From Haematococcus lacustris (taxonomy: Eukaryota > Chlorophyta > Chlorophyceae > Chlamydomonadales > Haematococcaceae): a DNA stretch of 64,000 nt. The translations under genes and the position numbers were made by a program. Of the stretch, positions 24,801 through 35,709 are shown piece by piece (within the stretch, counting starts at the first letter, position 1; every line of letters begins with the position of its first letter). Under the pieces are notes generated by a model. The model searched no databases. It was given only the letters and a program-made list of their open reading frames with translations, and was not told the DNA's origin. The stretch covers positions 11,659,892-11,723,891 of the forward strand of contig JASKMD010000006.1 in the NCBI GenBank assembly GCA_030144725.1, in the 5' to 3' direction.

Positions 24801-25160
24801 CTCTGGCTGCCGTTTCTGACCCCATCGTATAGCTAGGGCAAGGTAAGTAGGTGCAGGAGTCTCACCTGGTGGCAGCACTGGACCAGTCAGCCACGACTGG
24901 TGAGCTGCAGTGCACGTCAGCCAGGTTTGCATGAGCTGCTGGGATGGCTGTCACCAGCTGAGCCAAGGGCGCCATCCGCCCGACCCAGCTGTTGTTGAGC
25001 TCCCGCCATGGCTGGGGCTGCACACGGCTCTTGGGAGGCTGTCAGCGCTCATCACCCACAGCTGAACAGGCAGGCAGTGGCCTCAGCCTCCTCCATCGCC
25101 CAACCATACGAGGGAGCTTCGTGGCAGCTGCACAGAGGGAGACATGACCCCTCATGCGAG
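21828..25160 (-). CDS. HEAT-repeat gene of array unit 2 (PP2A/PP4 scaffold-like), with deletions
   Basis: Minus-strand exons read from about 25160 downward. One ends at about 24868 with a GTGAGA donor (APLAQLVTAIPAAHANLADV). Another at about 24.35-24.19 kb encodes EEPASLALFCTGLAPDLGP. One at about 23647-23432 encodes DLAAMLGP and LLPPVLALLPHRLPDLGPAL, repeating helical HEAT pairs. A long exon below about 23015 holds WRVRLALAQQLHPLLLNLYL and DPVAAVRQEAGWQLGCML. The WRVR and VRxEA patterns are those of PP2A-A or PP4 regulatory HEAT subunits. The last frame stays open to 21828 here and to 38175 in U4. Relative to U1 and U4 this copy lacks about 230 bp after about 24565 and, relative to U3, about 165 bp near 25060, so it may be non-functional. 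Exon borders are approximate. Confidence 0.45.
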
Positions 25161-25947
25161 GCATGCATGCTTGAGCCTGGGCAGTGCAAGAGGTGTGTGA
25201 TTGGAGGGGTGAAGCGCTGTGTTGGAAGGTGGTGGTGTGGATCTTGAGACCAAAGTGGAACATGGGATTTGATGGACAAGCTGTAACATGAGAACGAGAG
25301 GCAAGATGTGGCCTGATAGGTGGCCCTCACCAAGACTTGCGGCCTCCACCAAGCGCCACAGCTGCGGCATGCCTCAGGCTGCGTCCGTCACTGAACCACA
25401 CATACTGCCTGTCTGCAATGCACACGGGAAGGTATAGACGGAATGTCGGCTGTACCTTGAGTGCTGTCAGTAGCCGAACCAGCTGTCGCTGCCTGCAACC
25501 CCAAACCCGCCTTGAACAAAGTCCAGCATCAGCCTACTCCTGCCCCGCACGGGACAAACCTGCGGCAGTGGCCCAGCCCGCATGCTGCAGCCCGTCGACT
25601 AAGCTGTCTAAGGACGTAACAGCAGCTGGGGACGTCCCGGCCTATAATCGACAGCGCCTCCTAGCCGCCCCACAGCCGATGTGCTTTCGGCTCAATACGA
25701 GGGCTGTTGTCCAAGGCTTGTAACCTCCAGATGACATCGCCAGGTCAGATGCTGCTCTTGTGTCAGGCTTCGTGCGCTGCAGCTGGACCCTCCAGAGGCA
25801 CTGTATTCAAGCTGCAGGGGCCCCGCGCTGTACACACTTGTCACTGTGCCGCTGGCTAAGAAGCTAGAAACCGCTTTCGAGTGCAAGACACTCAACATCG
25901 GCAGCGCTTGTACAGCGCCACCTTAATCGTAGCCGCACTCCCGCACA
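25161..25947. promoter_or_regulatory. Divergent intergenic region between HEAT (U2) and KIN-A
   Basis: This spacer of about 0.8 kb is conserved upstream of KIN-A, KIN-B (about 31.31-32.13 kb) and KIN-C (about 52.74-53.57 kb), including the segment GAGTGCAAGACACTCAACAT about 60 nt before the start codon. Presumed promoter and 5' UTRs; no exon is supported in it. Confidence 0.4.
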
Positions 25948-28900
25948 ATGGCCCAGCATCCTAGTCAACTCCCAACCCTGACCAGATACCTGGACATCGC
26001 TGCAGCAGATGCGACCATCTACCCACCCAGCTTGACAGTCCCGATGAACTTCGGGAGCATCGCGCCACCAGAGAAGTTAGCCTCCGACGAAGTCGGTGAG
26101 TGCCGTAGCGGTGATGGCGGGCTGACTGGCAGGCACCTGCAAGCTGCACCGTGTGGCAGCTCAGCTCGCATATGGCTTCTAAATGGTCCTCTTGCTGCGT
26201 TCTGCCCACAATTGCAGCGTTGACCTGCGTGAAAGCCCACATCAGGGAGCAAGTCGTTCAGTCCGTCATTACTTGCAAGGCTGCCTCCAACCCAGATGCG
26301 GACCTGGTCAACGCCGCCTTCCATGCAGCAGAATTGTCACAAGATGACTTCTGTGAGCTGACCCGCAGCATGGACGCAGCAGACGAGCAGCTTGGAGAGG
26401 GAAGCGAGGGAAAAGTCATGGCAGGGATCCTGCGGGGCCAACCAGTGGCCGTGAAGGTAAGCTGGCTATACAAACTAGACTGTAGCATGCCCTCTCTTTG
26501 GTAGCGCCTCTCACGGTGCACTTTGTGATGCCTGCAGATCATGCACCAGACACTGCCAGACCTCTCCATGGAGAGCTTGGCCAGCATGTCAGCCTACTCT
26601 GACGTCACCATGGCCGTTCTGGCAGCAATGTGCTGTGAAGTCCTGAAGTTGATGCCGTGCTGCCCTATTGCCTTTGCCATCGAGGTGCGCTGAGTGCTGC
26701 CACATTGCTGAACGTCTTTCTTGGCCACATCCCACAGCTCCGCAAATTTGCGCCGCTGACCCTGCCCACTGGCTATCACTACCTCCTGGTGAGCAGCTCA
26801 TCAGTCAACTTGATGGCTGCTGCATGTGCTCCACAGGTTGGGGCGGTGGAGGCTATTGGCGGAGATCCCAGCTGCATCGATGTGCTCATCGTCTCTGTCA
26901 TGCCGCTGGCACTGGGCAGTCTGGATGACCTGCAGTTGAAGCTGGAGGCTTACACGTACCTGCCCTCCATACCACAAGTGGACATCTGCATCCAGGTAGG
27001 CCCCTGCTGCTGCCCCCACAGCCCGTGCAGCCTGAGTCACCTGAGTCAGCCTGAGTCACCTGAGTTAGCCTGAGTCAGCCAGAGTCACCTGAGTTGGCCT
27101 GAGTCAGCCAGAGTCACCTGAGTTGGCCTGAGTCAGCCTGAGTCAGCGTGAGTGACCTGAGTCACCTGAGTCAGCCTGACTCACCTGAGTTAGCCTAAGT
27201 CATCCTGAGTCACCTGAGTCAGCCTGAGTCAGCCTGAGTCACCTGCACACCTGAGCTAGCCCTGACCTTGGTGGCATCAAGCCCCTGCAGCATAGCAGTA
27301 CCGTCCTCCGCACTGACAGCCAGTCCACACTGCCGCACAGCCTGATACTGTGCCTTGCTGTGCAGCTGCTACATGATGTCATCGTGGCGCAGCAACGCAT
27401 TGGCTTGCTGCATGGGGATATCAAGCCCAGTAACGTGTTGGTCACCGCGGACGGCCAGCTGAGCATTAGCGACACCAGCAATGCCGTCCTGCTCCCCGAC
27501 AACCAGACCTCAGGCATCACCAGGTACAAGGCCAGCAGCCTGGCTACAGCACAGCAGCAATATCAGGCAGCAACATAAGCAACCACCCCTTGCTGTGATA
27601 TAGTCCTCCATGGCATGTTGCATGCCCTTGGCAATACTTTTTCAAGCCCACCACCCACCACCTCCCAACACTGCTCAACAGCCACCACCACCACCACCTC
27701 CCAGGCTCACCCCACCTCACCCCACCTTACCCGGAAAGGACACTACCACTAACACCATGGCTGTTACTGCTGCTGCTGCTGCTGCTGCTGCTGTGCCGGC
27801 TGCTGCTTCTGCTGCCACGCCTGCTGCTGCTGTTGCGCCTGTTGTTGCTGCTGCTGCGCCCGCTACCGCGGCGGCGGCGGCGGCGCCAGCTGCTGCGTGG
27901 GCTGCCACACCATCACCTCCTCACAACCTCCTTCACCCCACCTCGCCCCACCTTACCTGGCAAGGACAGCTAGGAAGTGGCATAGGTCATGTCGCACGTT
28001 GCCTGCCCGCCAGCCTTCCTGCCTGCCCGCCCCTCGCTGCTGATCACAGGAGCTGGACCTCCCTCTTCAGCTGCCAGGCACAGAGGGAGGCTGCAGCTAA
28101 GGACGAGGCCATCCCAGCCAGTCGTGGCACGGACTTGCACTCTGTGGTGTGCACCGTGCTCCCCATGCTGCTGCCCCCGCCCCTGCAGCCGGATGAGTCC
28201 TGGTTCAGCGAGGCCACGGCCAGCACAGCCCTGCAGCACCTGTTGTCCGGCAGCCTGCAGTGCGGCAGCCCTCAGATGTCAGCCCTGATGGCAGAGGCGC
28301 TGACACAGTGTGCAGCCGCGTTGAGGGAGGGGGACAGGCCGGAGGGGCCTGATTGTGAGACAATGCAGCGCTGCGCTGAGGTGTTGTTGTGCACGCTGTG
28401 CCATTGGCGTCGCCACACAGCCTCTGCGCAGGCCAACACCACCCAGTGGCAGCCGCCTGAGCAAGGCATGCGCCTGTGGGGTGTGACCACAGAGGAGCTG
28501 CAGGGGGTCCGCCAGGAGCTCTATGGGGCATGGGAGGAGCTGCCCTGCCGCCCTATTGCTAGGACCATGCTGCTGGCCGTCATGGCAGGCCAGCCTTGCC
28601 CCGAGCTGCCAGCCTGGCATGCAGATTCGTGGGTGCAGTGGTCTCCCTCCCTCTCCACAACAACTCTCATCGATGACCCACCTCCCACCTACAGTGTTGC
28701 AGTCAACATTGCCGCCAACCCTACAGCCTTCAGTGATGACCCACCCCCCTGCTACGAGGAGGCTATCAAGCTTGGCCCCGACCCAGTCCGCTCCAGCCTT
28801 GCCAAGGGCCAAGCTGACGGCAGCCAGGTGCCAGGAGTGGCAGCATATATGCAGGAGCTGCATGGGCGGCTTGCTGCCTACTCTGTCCAGGTGGCCGCAG

Positions 28901-29547
28901 CCCGTGTTCGTGAAGGCCTGCTAGAGGAAAAGATTAAGCAGCTGAGGTTGTGCCTACACCAACAGCAGCAGCAGGAGTCCTACCACCAGCAGCAAAGCGA
29001 ACAGGTGGCCATGCAGTTGCAGCAGCAGGTGTTGGAGCTGCAGGCTGAGGTGCGGTTGGGTACGGCAGCCAACAAGCAGGCGACACAGCAGGCTGAGGCA
29101 GCTGTGCAGCAGCTTCACCAGGCTTTGCACCTAGCCGAGGCAGTCAGACTCCAGCAACGGGCATGCAAGGAGCATGAGTGGCAGGTGATGGAGGCTGAGG
29201 TGCAGCAGCAGCGGAGCCGGGCGGAGCGGGCGGAGGCACAACTCCACCAGCTGCAGTCCACACAGGCCATCATCCACAGCCCCACCGCCTTGTGCTGGTG
29301 GAGTTCAGAAACCAACTCAAGCAGCGGTCAAAGCACCCCGCTGCGCATCAGCTTGGGCGGTAGCAGTGACTGCAGCGTGCGTCGGGTTACGGATGAGTTT
29401 GGCGAGGGGCCTAAGGGCCTCAGCCTCCTCCCTTACACCCATGCACCTAGCGCTGCTGCTCAGGGCGGTCAGGGGCACAAGGGGCTGGGTGGTGGGCTGG
29501 CGGCTGCTATGAAGCGGGTGGGGTGGGCACTATTTGGGGGTGCATGA
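25948..29547 (+). CDS. KIN-A: kinase-like protein with tandem PPxY motifs and coiled coil
   Basis: Seven exons in phase: 25948-26095, 26218-26456, 26538-26684, 26738-26788, 26837-26995, 27366-27523 and 28050-29547 (2400 nt, 799 aa). The last acceptor could instead be before 28071, also in phase. Kinase features: glycine loop LGEGSEGKV (residues 108-116), VAVK lysine at 129, hinge-like VSVMPLALGSLDD, catalytic loop H264-G-D-I-K-P-S-N271, and D284-T-S in place of DFG. No APE segment or helical C-lobe follows; the chain passes into an Ala/Leu-rich region. PPPTY (about 511-515) and PPPCY (532-536), each preceded by DD, are WW-domain ligands. A Gln-rich coiled coil covers about 545-700, ending AMKRVGWALFGGA. 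The HRD arginine is Gly and the DFG Phe-Gly is changed, so activity is doubtful: kinase or pseudokinase. TGTAA lies at 30491-30495. Confidence 0.75.
27027..27242. repeat. 9-bp CCTGAGTCA tandem repeat in KIN-A intron 5
   Basis: About 20 imperfect copies of CCTGAGTCA/CCTGAGTTG. They occupy the intron between kinase exons 5 and 6. The same array occurs in KIN-B and, shorter, in KIN-C. Confidence 0.95.
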
Positions 29548-30645
29548 GGCATTAGGCTCCTTGTCATGGGTGTGGTGCCACATGCACTCCCTACAAGCCA
29601 AGCACTGCCACACACCACTGCGACGCACACTGCACACATTGCTTCATGAGGTCAATGGCCGGGCTGTGACATGCAACACAGTGGCAGTGTGATTGGGAGC
29701 AGCCCAGGGATGGCAGCCACATGCAGTCCTGGCACACACGGTCCTGCCATTGCATGACACTGTGAGCCACACATGGGGTGGCTGGCACTGCGTATGCGCA
29801 CACCTGAGACATGCATCAGGACCCATTACAACAGCCACCATGCCTGGCATACACTGAGGATTGAGTGGGCTTGCTTCACACATTGCTTGTTAGCGCGCCG
29901 CACCAGCATTAAAGATCGCCATGCTTTTTATCCTTGAGTGCACTGCCACGAGATCCATCAGGGAGCAGCCATGTCTTTTCAGAACAATAATGAGATCTTG
30001 CATGACTTCATTTTGAGCCCATGGGCACCTTTGTTTGTACACCTTAGATTGAAGTGCGTTACAGAAAGTCCCGAACCCCTAGAGGGGGAGGGCGGCCAAG
30101 CAGCCTAACGGCTGACGGCTTAAGCGGTGTAAGCCACCTATCTATCAAAGATCAAAACACACCACTATGTTGTTCATATCACTGTCATTCTTGTACATTG
30201 CTTGCCAGTTGTGTACGCCTAGATCTGGCATGTGGTTTCAGTCACTAGCCGAGAGAGGATGGTCATTTGTCTTAGTGGGGCACGTGTCTTTGCTATTGCT
30301 GGAGAGTGTAATTGTGGACAGTTGCGTCAGTAGGCAGGGCTGGGGGAGTAGTCAGTAGCAGTAGTAGTCAGGGGTGGGGTGGTTGTGCTCCGGTTGAAAG
30401 GCCAAGCTGCAGGGCGTAGCTCTAGTGCGCGTGATGAGGGGGTGTTGCTGAGTGTAAGGAGGACTCATGTGGTTGTGAGGGGCAGGAAGCTGTAACGTCG
30501 TGCCTAACACTGGCCGAGTACAATCATCGAGACGCACTTGTCCATCCCCGCACGAGCCAGTGTACCGCTTTGATGTCAATGCGCCCTCGCTAAGACTTGT
30601 TCTCGTACGACCCGGCAATGCCACTAGGAACCGCAACCCCGGGTC
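29548..30645. repeat. Array 3' flank, copy in unit 2 (with LINE insertion)
   Basis: Same conserved block as after the other plus-strand genes, with GAAGCTGTAACGTCG at about 30485-30499. It is interrupted by a LINE insertion at 29918-30146 and ends at about 30645, where HEAT sequence of unit 3 begins abruptly. Confidence 0.8.
29918..30146 (+). mobile_element. Short 5'-truncated LINE insertion with 7-bp target-site duplication
   Basis: Homologous to the LINE 3' ends at 20766, 37212 and 47424, in the opposite orientation. It ends in GCGGTGTAAGCCACC plus a TATCTATC tail and is flanked by the direct repeat AAAGATC (29911-29917 and 30147-30153). The uninterrupted units have one AAAGATC or a near match at this point, beside the AATAAA-like site, so the insertion postdates duplication of the unit. 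Confidence 0.85.
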
Positions 30646-31310
30646 CTTGGCAGCGTCTGGGGCCTCAGCTGCTGCAGCGCCACTGGGCCAAGAACTAGCC
30701 TGCCCCTGTGCCCAGCGCCCCTGCTCCAGCCCAGGGCTCCACCTCTGGGTTCCTGCTGCTCCTGCCCCTGATGTGGGCCTTAGCTGCAGCAGCAGCAGGA
30801 GGGTCGGGCTCTGGCCTTGCTGACCCCATCGTACAGCTAGGGGAAGGTAGGTGCAGGAGCCTCACCTGGAGGCGGCACTGAACCAGTCAGCCACGACTGG
30901 TGAGCTGCAGTGCGCTTCAGCCAGGTTTGCATGAGCTGCTGGGATGGCTGTCACCAGCTGAGCCAAGGGCGCCATCCGCCCGACCCCGCTGTTGTTGAGC
31001 TCCCACCATGGCTGGGGCAGCACACGACTCTTAGGCGGCTGTCAGCGCTCATCACCCACACACGCAGGCAAGGCCACTGTGTGGGTGACAGCCTGATCAG
31101 TGACTGCAAGCGCAGCACCATCTTGCACAGGCTGCTGCAGCAGGCGGCACACATGGGCAGCAGGGCGGTGCCGTGTGGGCCCTGACGCTGGCACAGCCAC
31201 TCCTGCGGGCTACTCCGGCAGCTGAACAGGCAGGCAGTGGCCTCAGCCTCCTTCATTGCTCAGTCACGCGAGGAAGCTGCTGGGCAGCTGCACAGAGGGA
31301 GACACGACCC
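30646..31310 (-). pseudogene. HEAT-repeat gene remnant of array unit 3
   Basis: Only the 5' part of the KIN-type HEAT gene remains; homology starts abruptly at about 30646, next to the U2 flank. It includes an exon-like segment ending near 30866 with a GTGAGG donor and a segment at about 31054-31220 that U2 and U5 lack (for example PHGTALLPMCAACCSSLCKM on the minus strand). The 3' exons with WRVR-type repeats are absent. It probably encodes no full protein. Confidence 0.45.
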
Positions 31311-32126
31311 CTCATGAGAGGCATGCATGCTTGAGCCTGGGCAGTGCAAGAGGTGTGTGATTGGAGGGGTGAAGCGCTGTGTTAAAAGGTGGTGGTGTGG
31401 ATCTTGAGACCAAAGTGGAACATGGGATTTGATGGACAAGCTGTAACATGAGAACGAGAGGCAAGATGTGGCCTGATAGGTGGCCCTCACCAAGACTTGC
31501 GGCCTCCACCAAGCGCCACAGCTGCGGCATGCCTCAGGCTGCGTCCGTCACTAACCACACATACTGCCTGTCTGCAATGCACACGGGAAGGTATAGACGG
31601 AATGTCGGCTGTACCTTGAGTGCTGTCAGTAGCCGAACCAGCTGTCCCTGCCTGCAACCCCAAACCCGCCTTGAACAAGTCCGGCATCAGCCTACCCCTG
31701 CCCCGCACTGGTCTTATTGACAAACCTGCGGCAGTGGCCCAGCCCGCATGCTGCAGCCCGTCGACTAAGCTGTCTAAGGACTTAACAGCAGCTGGGGACG
31801 TCCCGGCCCATAATACGCAGCGCCTCCTAGCCGCCCCACAGCCGATGTGCTTGTCGGCTTGATGTGCTTTGGGATGTGAGGGCTGCTGTCCAAGGCTTGT
31901 AACCTCCAGATGACATCGCCAGGTCAGATGCTGCTCTTGTGTCAGGCTTCGTGCGCTGCAGCTGGACCCCCAAGCAGCACTGTTTTCAAGCTGCAGGGGC
32001 CCCGCGCTGTACACACTTGTCACTGTGCCGCTGGCTAAGAAGCTAGAAACCGCTTTTGAGTGCAAGACACTCAACATCGGCAGCGCTTGTACAGCGCCAC
32101 CTTAATCGTAGCCGCACTCCCGCACA

Positions 32127-35100
32127 ATGGCCCAGCATCCTAGTCAACTCCCAACCCTGACCAGATACCTGGACATCGCTGCAGCAGATGCGACCATCTA
32201 CCCACCCAGCTTGACAGTCCCGATGAACTTCGGGAGCATCGCGCCACCAGAGAAGTTAGCCTCCGACGAAGTCGGTGAGTGCCGTAGCGGTGATGGCGGG
32301 CTGACTGGCAGGCACCTGCAAGCTGCACCGTGTGGCAGCTCAGCTCGCACACGGCTTCTGAATGGTCCTCTTGCTGCGTTCTGCCCACGAATGCAGCGTT
32401 GACCCGCGTAAAAGCCCACATCAGGAAACAAGTCGTTCAGTCCGTCATTACTTGCAAGGCTGTCTCCAACCCAGATGCGGACCTGGTCAACGCCGCCTTC
32501 CATGCTACAGAATTGTCACAAGATGACTTCTGTGAGCTGACCCGCAGCATGGACGCAGCAGACGAGCAGCTTGGAGAGGGAAGCGAGGGAAAAGTCATGG
32601 CAGGGATCCTGCGGGGCCAACTAATGGCCGTGAAGGTAAGCTGGCTATACAAACTAGACTGTAGCATGCCCTCTCTTTGGTAGCGCCTCTCACGGTGCAC
32701 TTTGTGATGCCTGCAGATCATGCACCAGACACTGCCAGACCTCTCCATGGAGAGCTTGGCCAGCATGTCAGCCTATTCTGACGTCACCATGGCCGTTCTG
32801 GCAGCGATGTGCGGTGAAGTCCTGAAGTTGATGCCGTGCTGCCCTATTGCCTTTGCCATCGAGGTGCGCTGAGTGCTGCCACATTGCTGAACGTCTTTCT
32901 TGGCCACATCCCACAGCTCCGCAAATTTGCGCCGCTGACCCTGCCCACTGGCTATCACTACCTCCTGGTGAGCAGCTCATCAGTCAACTTGATGGCTGCT
33001 GCATGTGCTCCACAGGTTGGGGCGGTGGAGGCTATTGGCGGAGATCCCAGCTGCATCGATGTGCTCATCGTCTCTGTCATGCCGCTGGCACTGGGCAGTC
33101 TGGATGACCTGCAGTTGAAGCTGGAGGCTTACACGTACCTGCCCTCCATACCACAAGTGGACATCTGCATCCAGGTAGGCCCCTGCTGCTGCCCCCACAG
33201 CCCGTGCAGCCTGAGTCACCTGAGTCAGCCTGAGTCACCTGAGTCAGCCTGAGTCACCTGAGTCAGCCTGAGTCAGCGTGAGTGACCTGAGTCACCTGAG
33301 TCAGCCTGAGTCACCTGAGTTAGCCTGAGTCAGCCAGAGTCACCTGAGTTGGCCTGAGTCAGCCAGAGTCACCTGAGTTGGCCTGAGTCAGCCTGAGTCA
33401 CCTGCACACCTGAGCTAGCCCTGACCTTGGTGGCATCAAGCCCCTGCAGCATAGCAGTACCGTCCTCCGCACTGACAGCCAGTCCACACTGCCGCACAGC
33501 CTGATACTGTGCCTTGCTGTGCAGCTGCTACATGATGTCATCGTGGCGCAGCAACGCATTGGCTTGCTGCATGGGGATATCAAGCCCAGTAACGTGTTGG
33601 TCACCGCGGACGGCCAGCTGAGCATTAGCGACACCAGCAATGCCGTCCTGCTCCCCGACAACCAGACCTCAGGCACCACCAGGTACAAGGCCAGCAGCCT
33701 GGCTACAGCACAGCAGCAATATCAGGCAGCAACATAAGCAACCACCCCTTGCTGTGATATAGTCCTCCATGGCATGTTGCATGCCCTTGGCAATACTTTT
33801 TCAAGCCCACCACCCACCACCTCCCAACACTGCTCAACAGCCACCACCACCACCACCTCCCAGGCTCACCCCACCTCACCCCACCTTACCCGGAAAGGAC
33901 ACTACCACTAACACCATGGCTGTTACTGCTGCTGCTGCTGCTGCTGCTGTGCCGGCTGCTGCTTCTGCTGCCACGCCTGCTGCTGCTGTTGCGCCTGTTG
34001 TTGCTGCTGCTGCGCCCGCTACCGCGGCGGCGGCGGCGGCGCCAGCTGCTGCGTGGGCTGCCACACCATCACCTCCTCACAACCTCCTTCACCCCACCTC
34101 GCCCCACCTTACCTGGCAAGGACAGCTAGGAAGTGGCATAGGTCATGTCGCACGTTGCCTGCCCGCCAGCCTTCCTGCCTGCCCGCCCCTCGCTGCTGAT
34201 CACAGGAGCTGGACCTCCCTCTTCAGCTGCCAGGCACAGAGGGAGGCTGCAGCTAAGGACGAGGCCATCCCAGCCAGTCGTGGCACGGACTTGCACTCTG
34301 TGGTGTGCACCGTGCTCCCCATGCTGCTGCCCCCGCCCCTGCAGCCGGATGAGTCCTGGTTCCGCGAGGCCACGGCCAGCACAGCCCTGCAGCACCTGTT
34401 GTCCGGCAGCCTGCAGTGCGGCAGCCCTCAGATGTCAGCCCTGATGGCAGAGGCGCTGACACAGTGTGCAGCCGCGTTGAGGGAGGGGGACAGGCCGGAG
34501 GGGCCTGATTGTGAGGCAATGCAGCGCTGCGCCGAGGTGCTGTTATGCACGCTGTGCCATTGGCGGAGCCACACAGCCTCAGCGCAGGCCAACACCACCC
34601 AGTGGCAGCCGCCTGCCCATGGCATGCACCTGTGGGGTGTGACCACAGAGGAGCTGCAGGGGGTCCGCCAGGAGCTCTATGGGGCATGGGAGGAGCTGCC
34701 CTGCCGCCCTATTGCTAGGACCATGCTGCTGGCCGTCATGGCAGGCCAGCCTTGCCCCGAGCTGCCAGCCTGGCATGCAGATTCGTGGGTGCAGTGGTCT
34801 CCCTCCCTCTCCACAACAACTCTCATCGATGACCCACCTCCCACCTACAGTGTTGCAGTCAACATTGTTCCCAACCCTACAGCCTTCAGTGATGACCCAC
34901 CCCCCTGCTACGAGGAGGCTATCAAGCTTGGCCCCACCCCAGTCCGCCCCAGCCTTGCCAAGCGCCCAGCTGATGGCAGCCAGGTGCCAGGAGTGGCAGC
35001 GCATATGCAGGAGCTGCATGAGCGGCTTGCTGCCTACTCTGTCCAGGTGGCCGCAGCCCGTATTCGGGAAGGCCTGCTAGAGGAGGAGATTAAGCAGCTG

Positions 35101-35709
35101 CGGTTGTGCCAACACCAACAGCAGCAGCAGGTGTCTTACCACCAGCAGCAAAGCAAACAGGTGGTCATGCAGTTGCAGCAGCAGGTGTTGGAGCTGCAGG
35201 CTGAGGTGCGGTTGGGTACGGCAGCCAACAAGCAGGCGACACAGCAGGCTGAGGCGGCTGTGCAGCAGCTTCACCAGGCTTTGCACCTAGCCCAGGCACT
35301 CAGACTCCAGCAACGGGCGTGCAGGGAGCATGAGCGGCAGGTGATGGAGGCTGAGGTGCAGCAGCAGCGGAGCCGGGCGGAGCGGGCGGAGGCACAACTC
35401 CACCAGCTGCAGTCCACTCAGGCCATCATCAACAGCCCCACCGCCCTGTGCTGGTGGAGTTCGGGAATCAACTCAAGCAGCGGACAAAGCACCCCGCTGC
35501 GCGTCAGCTTGGGCGGTAGCAGTGACTGCAGCGTGCGTCGGGGTACGGATGAGTTTGGCGAGGGGCCTAAGGGCCTCAGCCTCCCCCTCCTCCCCTCCAC
35601 CCATGCGCCTAGCGCTGCTGCTCAGGACGGTCAGGGGCACAAGGGGCTGGGTGGTGGGCTGGCGGCTGCAATGAAGCGGGTGGGGTGGGCACTGTTTGGG
35701 GGCGCATGA
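32127..35709 (+). CDS. KIN-B: kinase-like protein with tandem PPxY motifs and coiled coil
   Basis: Second copy of the KIN gene. Exons: 32127-32274, 32397-32635, 32717-32863, 32917-32967, 33016-33174, 33525-33682 and 34206-35709, all in phase (2406 nt, 801 aa). Same glycine loop, HGDIKPSN loop and DTS. The lysine motif reads MAVK instead of VAVK (the lysine is kept), and the activation segment reads TSGTTR. Both DDPPPxY motifs are intact (PPPTY, PPPCY). The coiled coil carries several substitutions against KIN-A, and the C-terminus AMKRVGWALFGGA is intact. Exon lengths equal those of KIN-A except in the last exon, where indels are in frame, which argues for selection on the reading frame. TGTAA lies at 36430-36434 in the flank. 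Function inferred only from motifs. Confidence 0.75.
33208..33405. repeat. 9-bp CCTGAGTCA tandem repeat in KIN-B intron 5
   Basis: Same repeat as in KIN-A, about 20 units, with a different order of variant units, showing that the array turns over independently in each copy. Confidence 0.95.

Noticed and set aside
27610..28049. Poly-Pro/Ala segment upstream of KIN-A exon 7 (also in KIN-B and KIN-C) as coding sequence
   Set aside because: It is GCN/CAC repeat sequence between a good donor (27524) and an acceptor that restores phase, so it fits an intron better. Indels between copies here are length changes of the triplet repeat.
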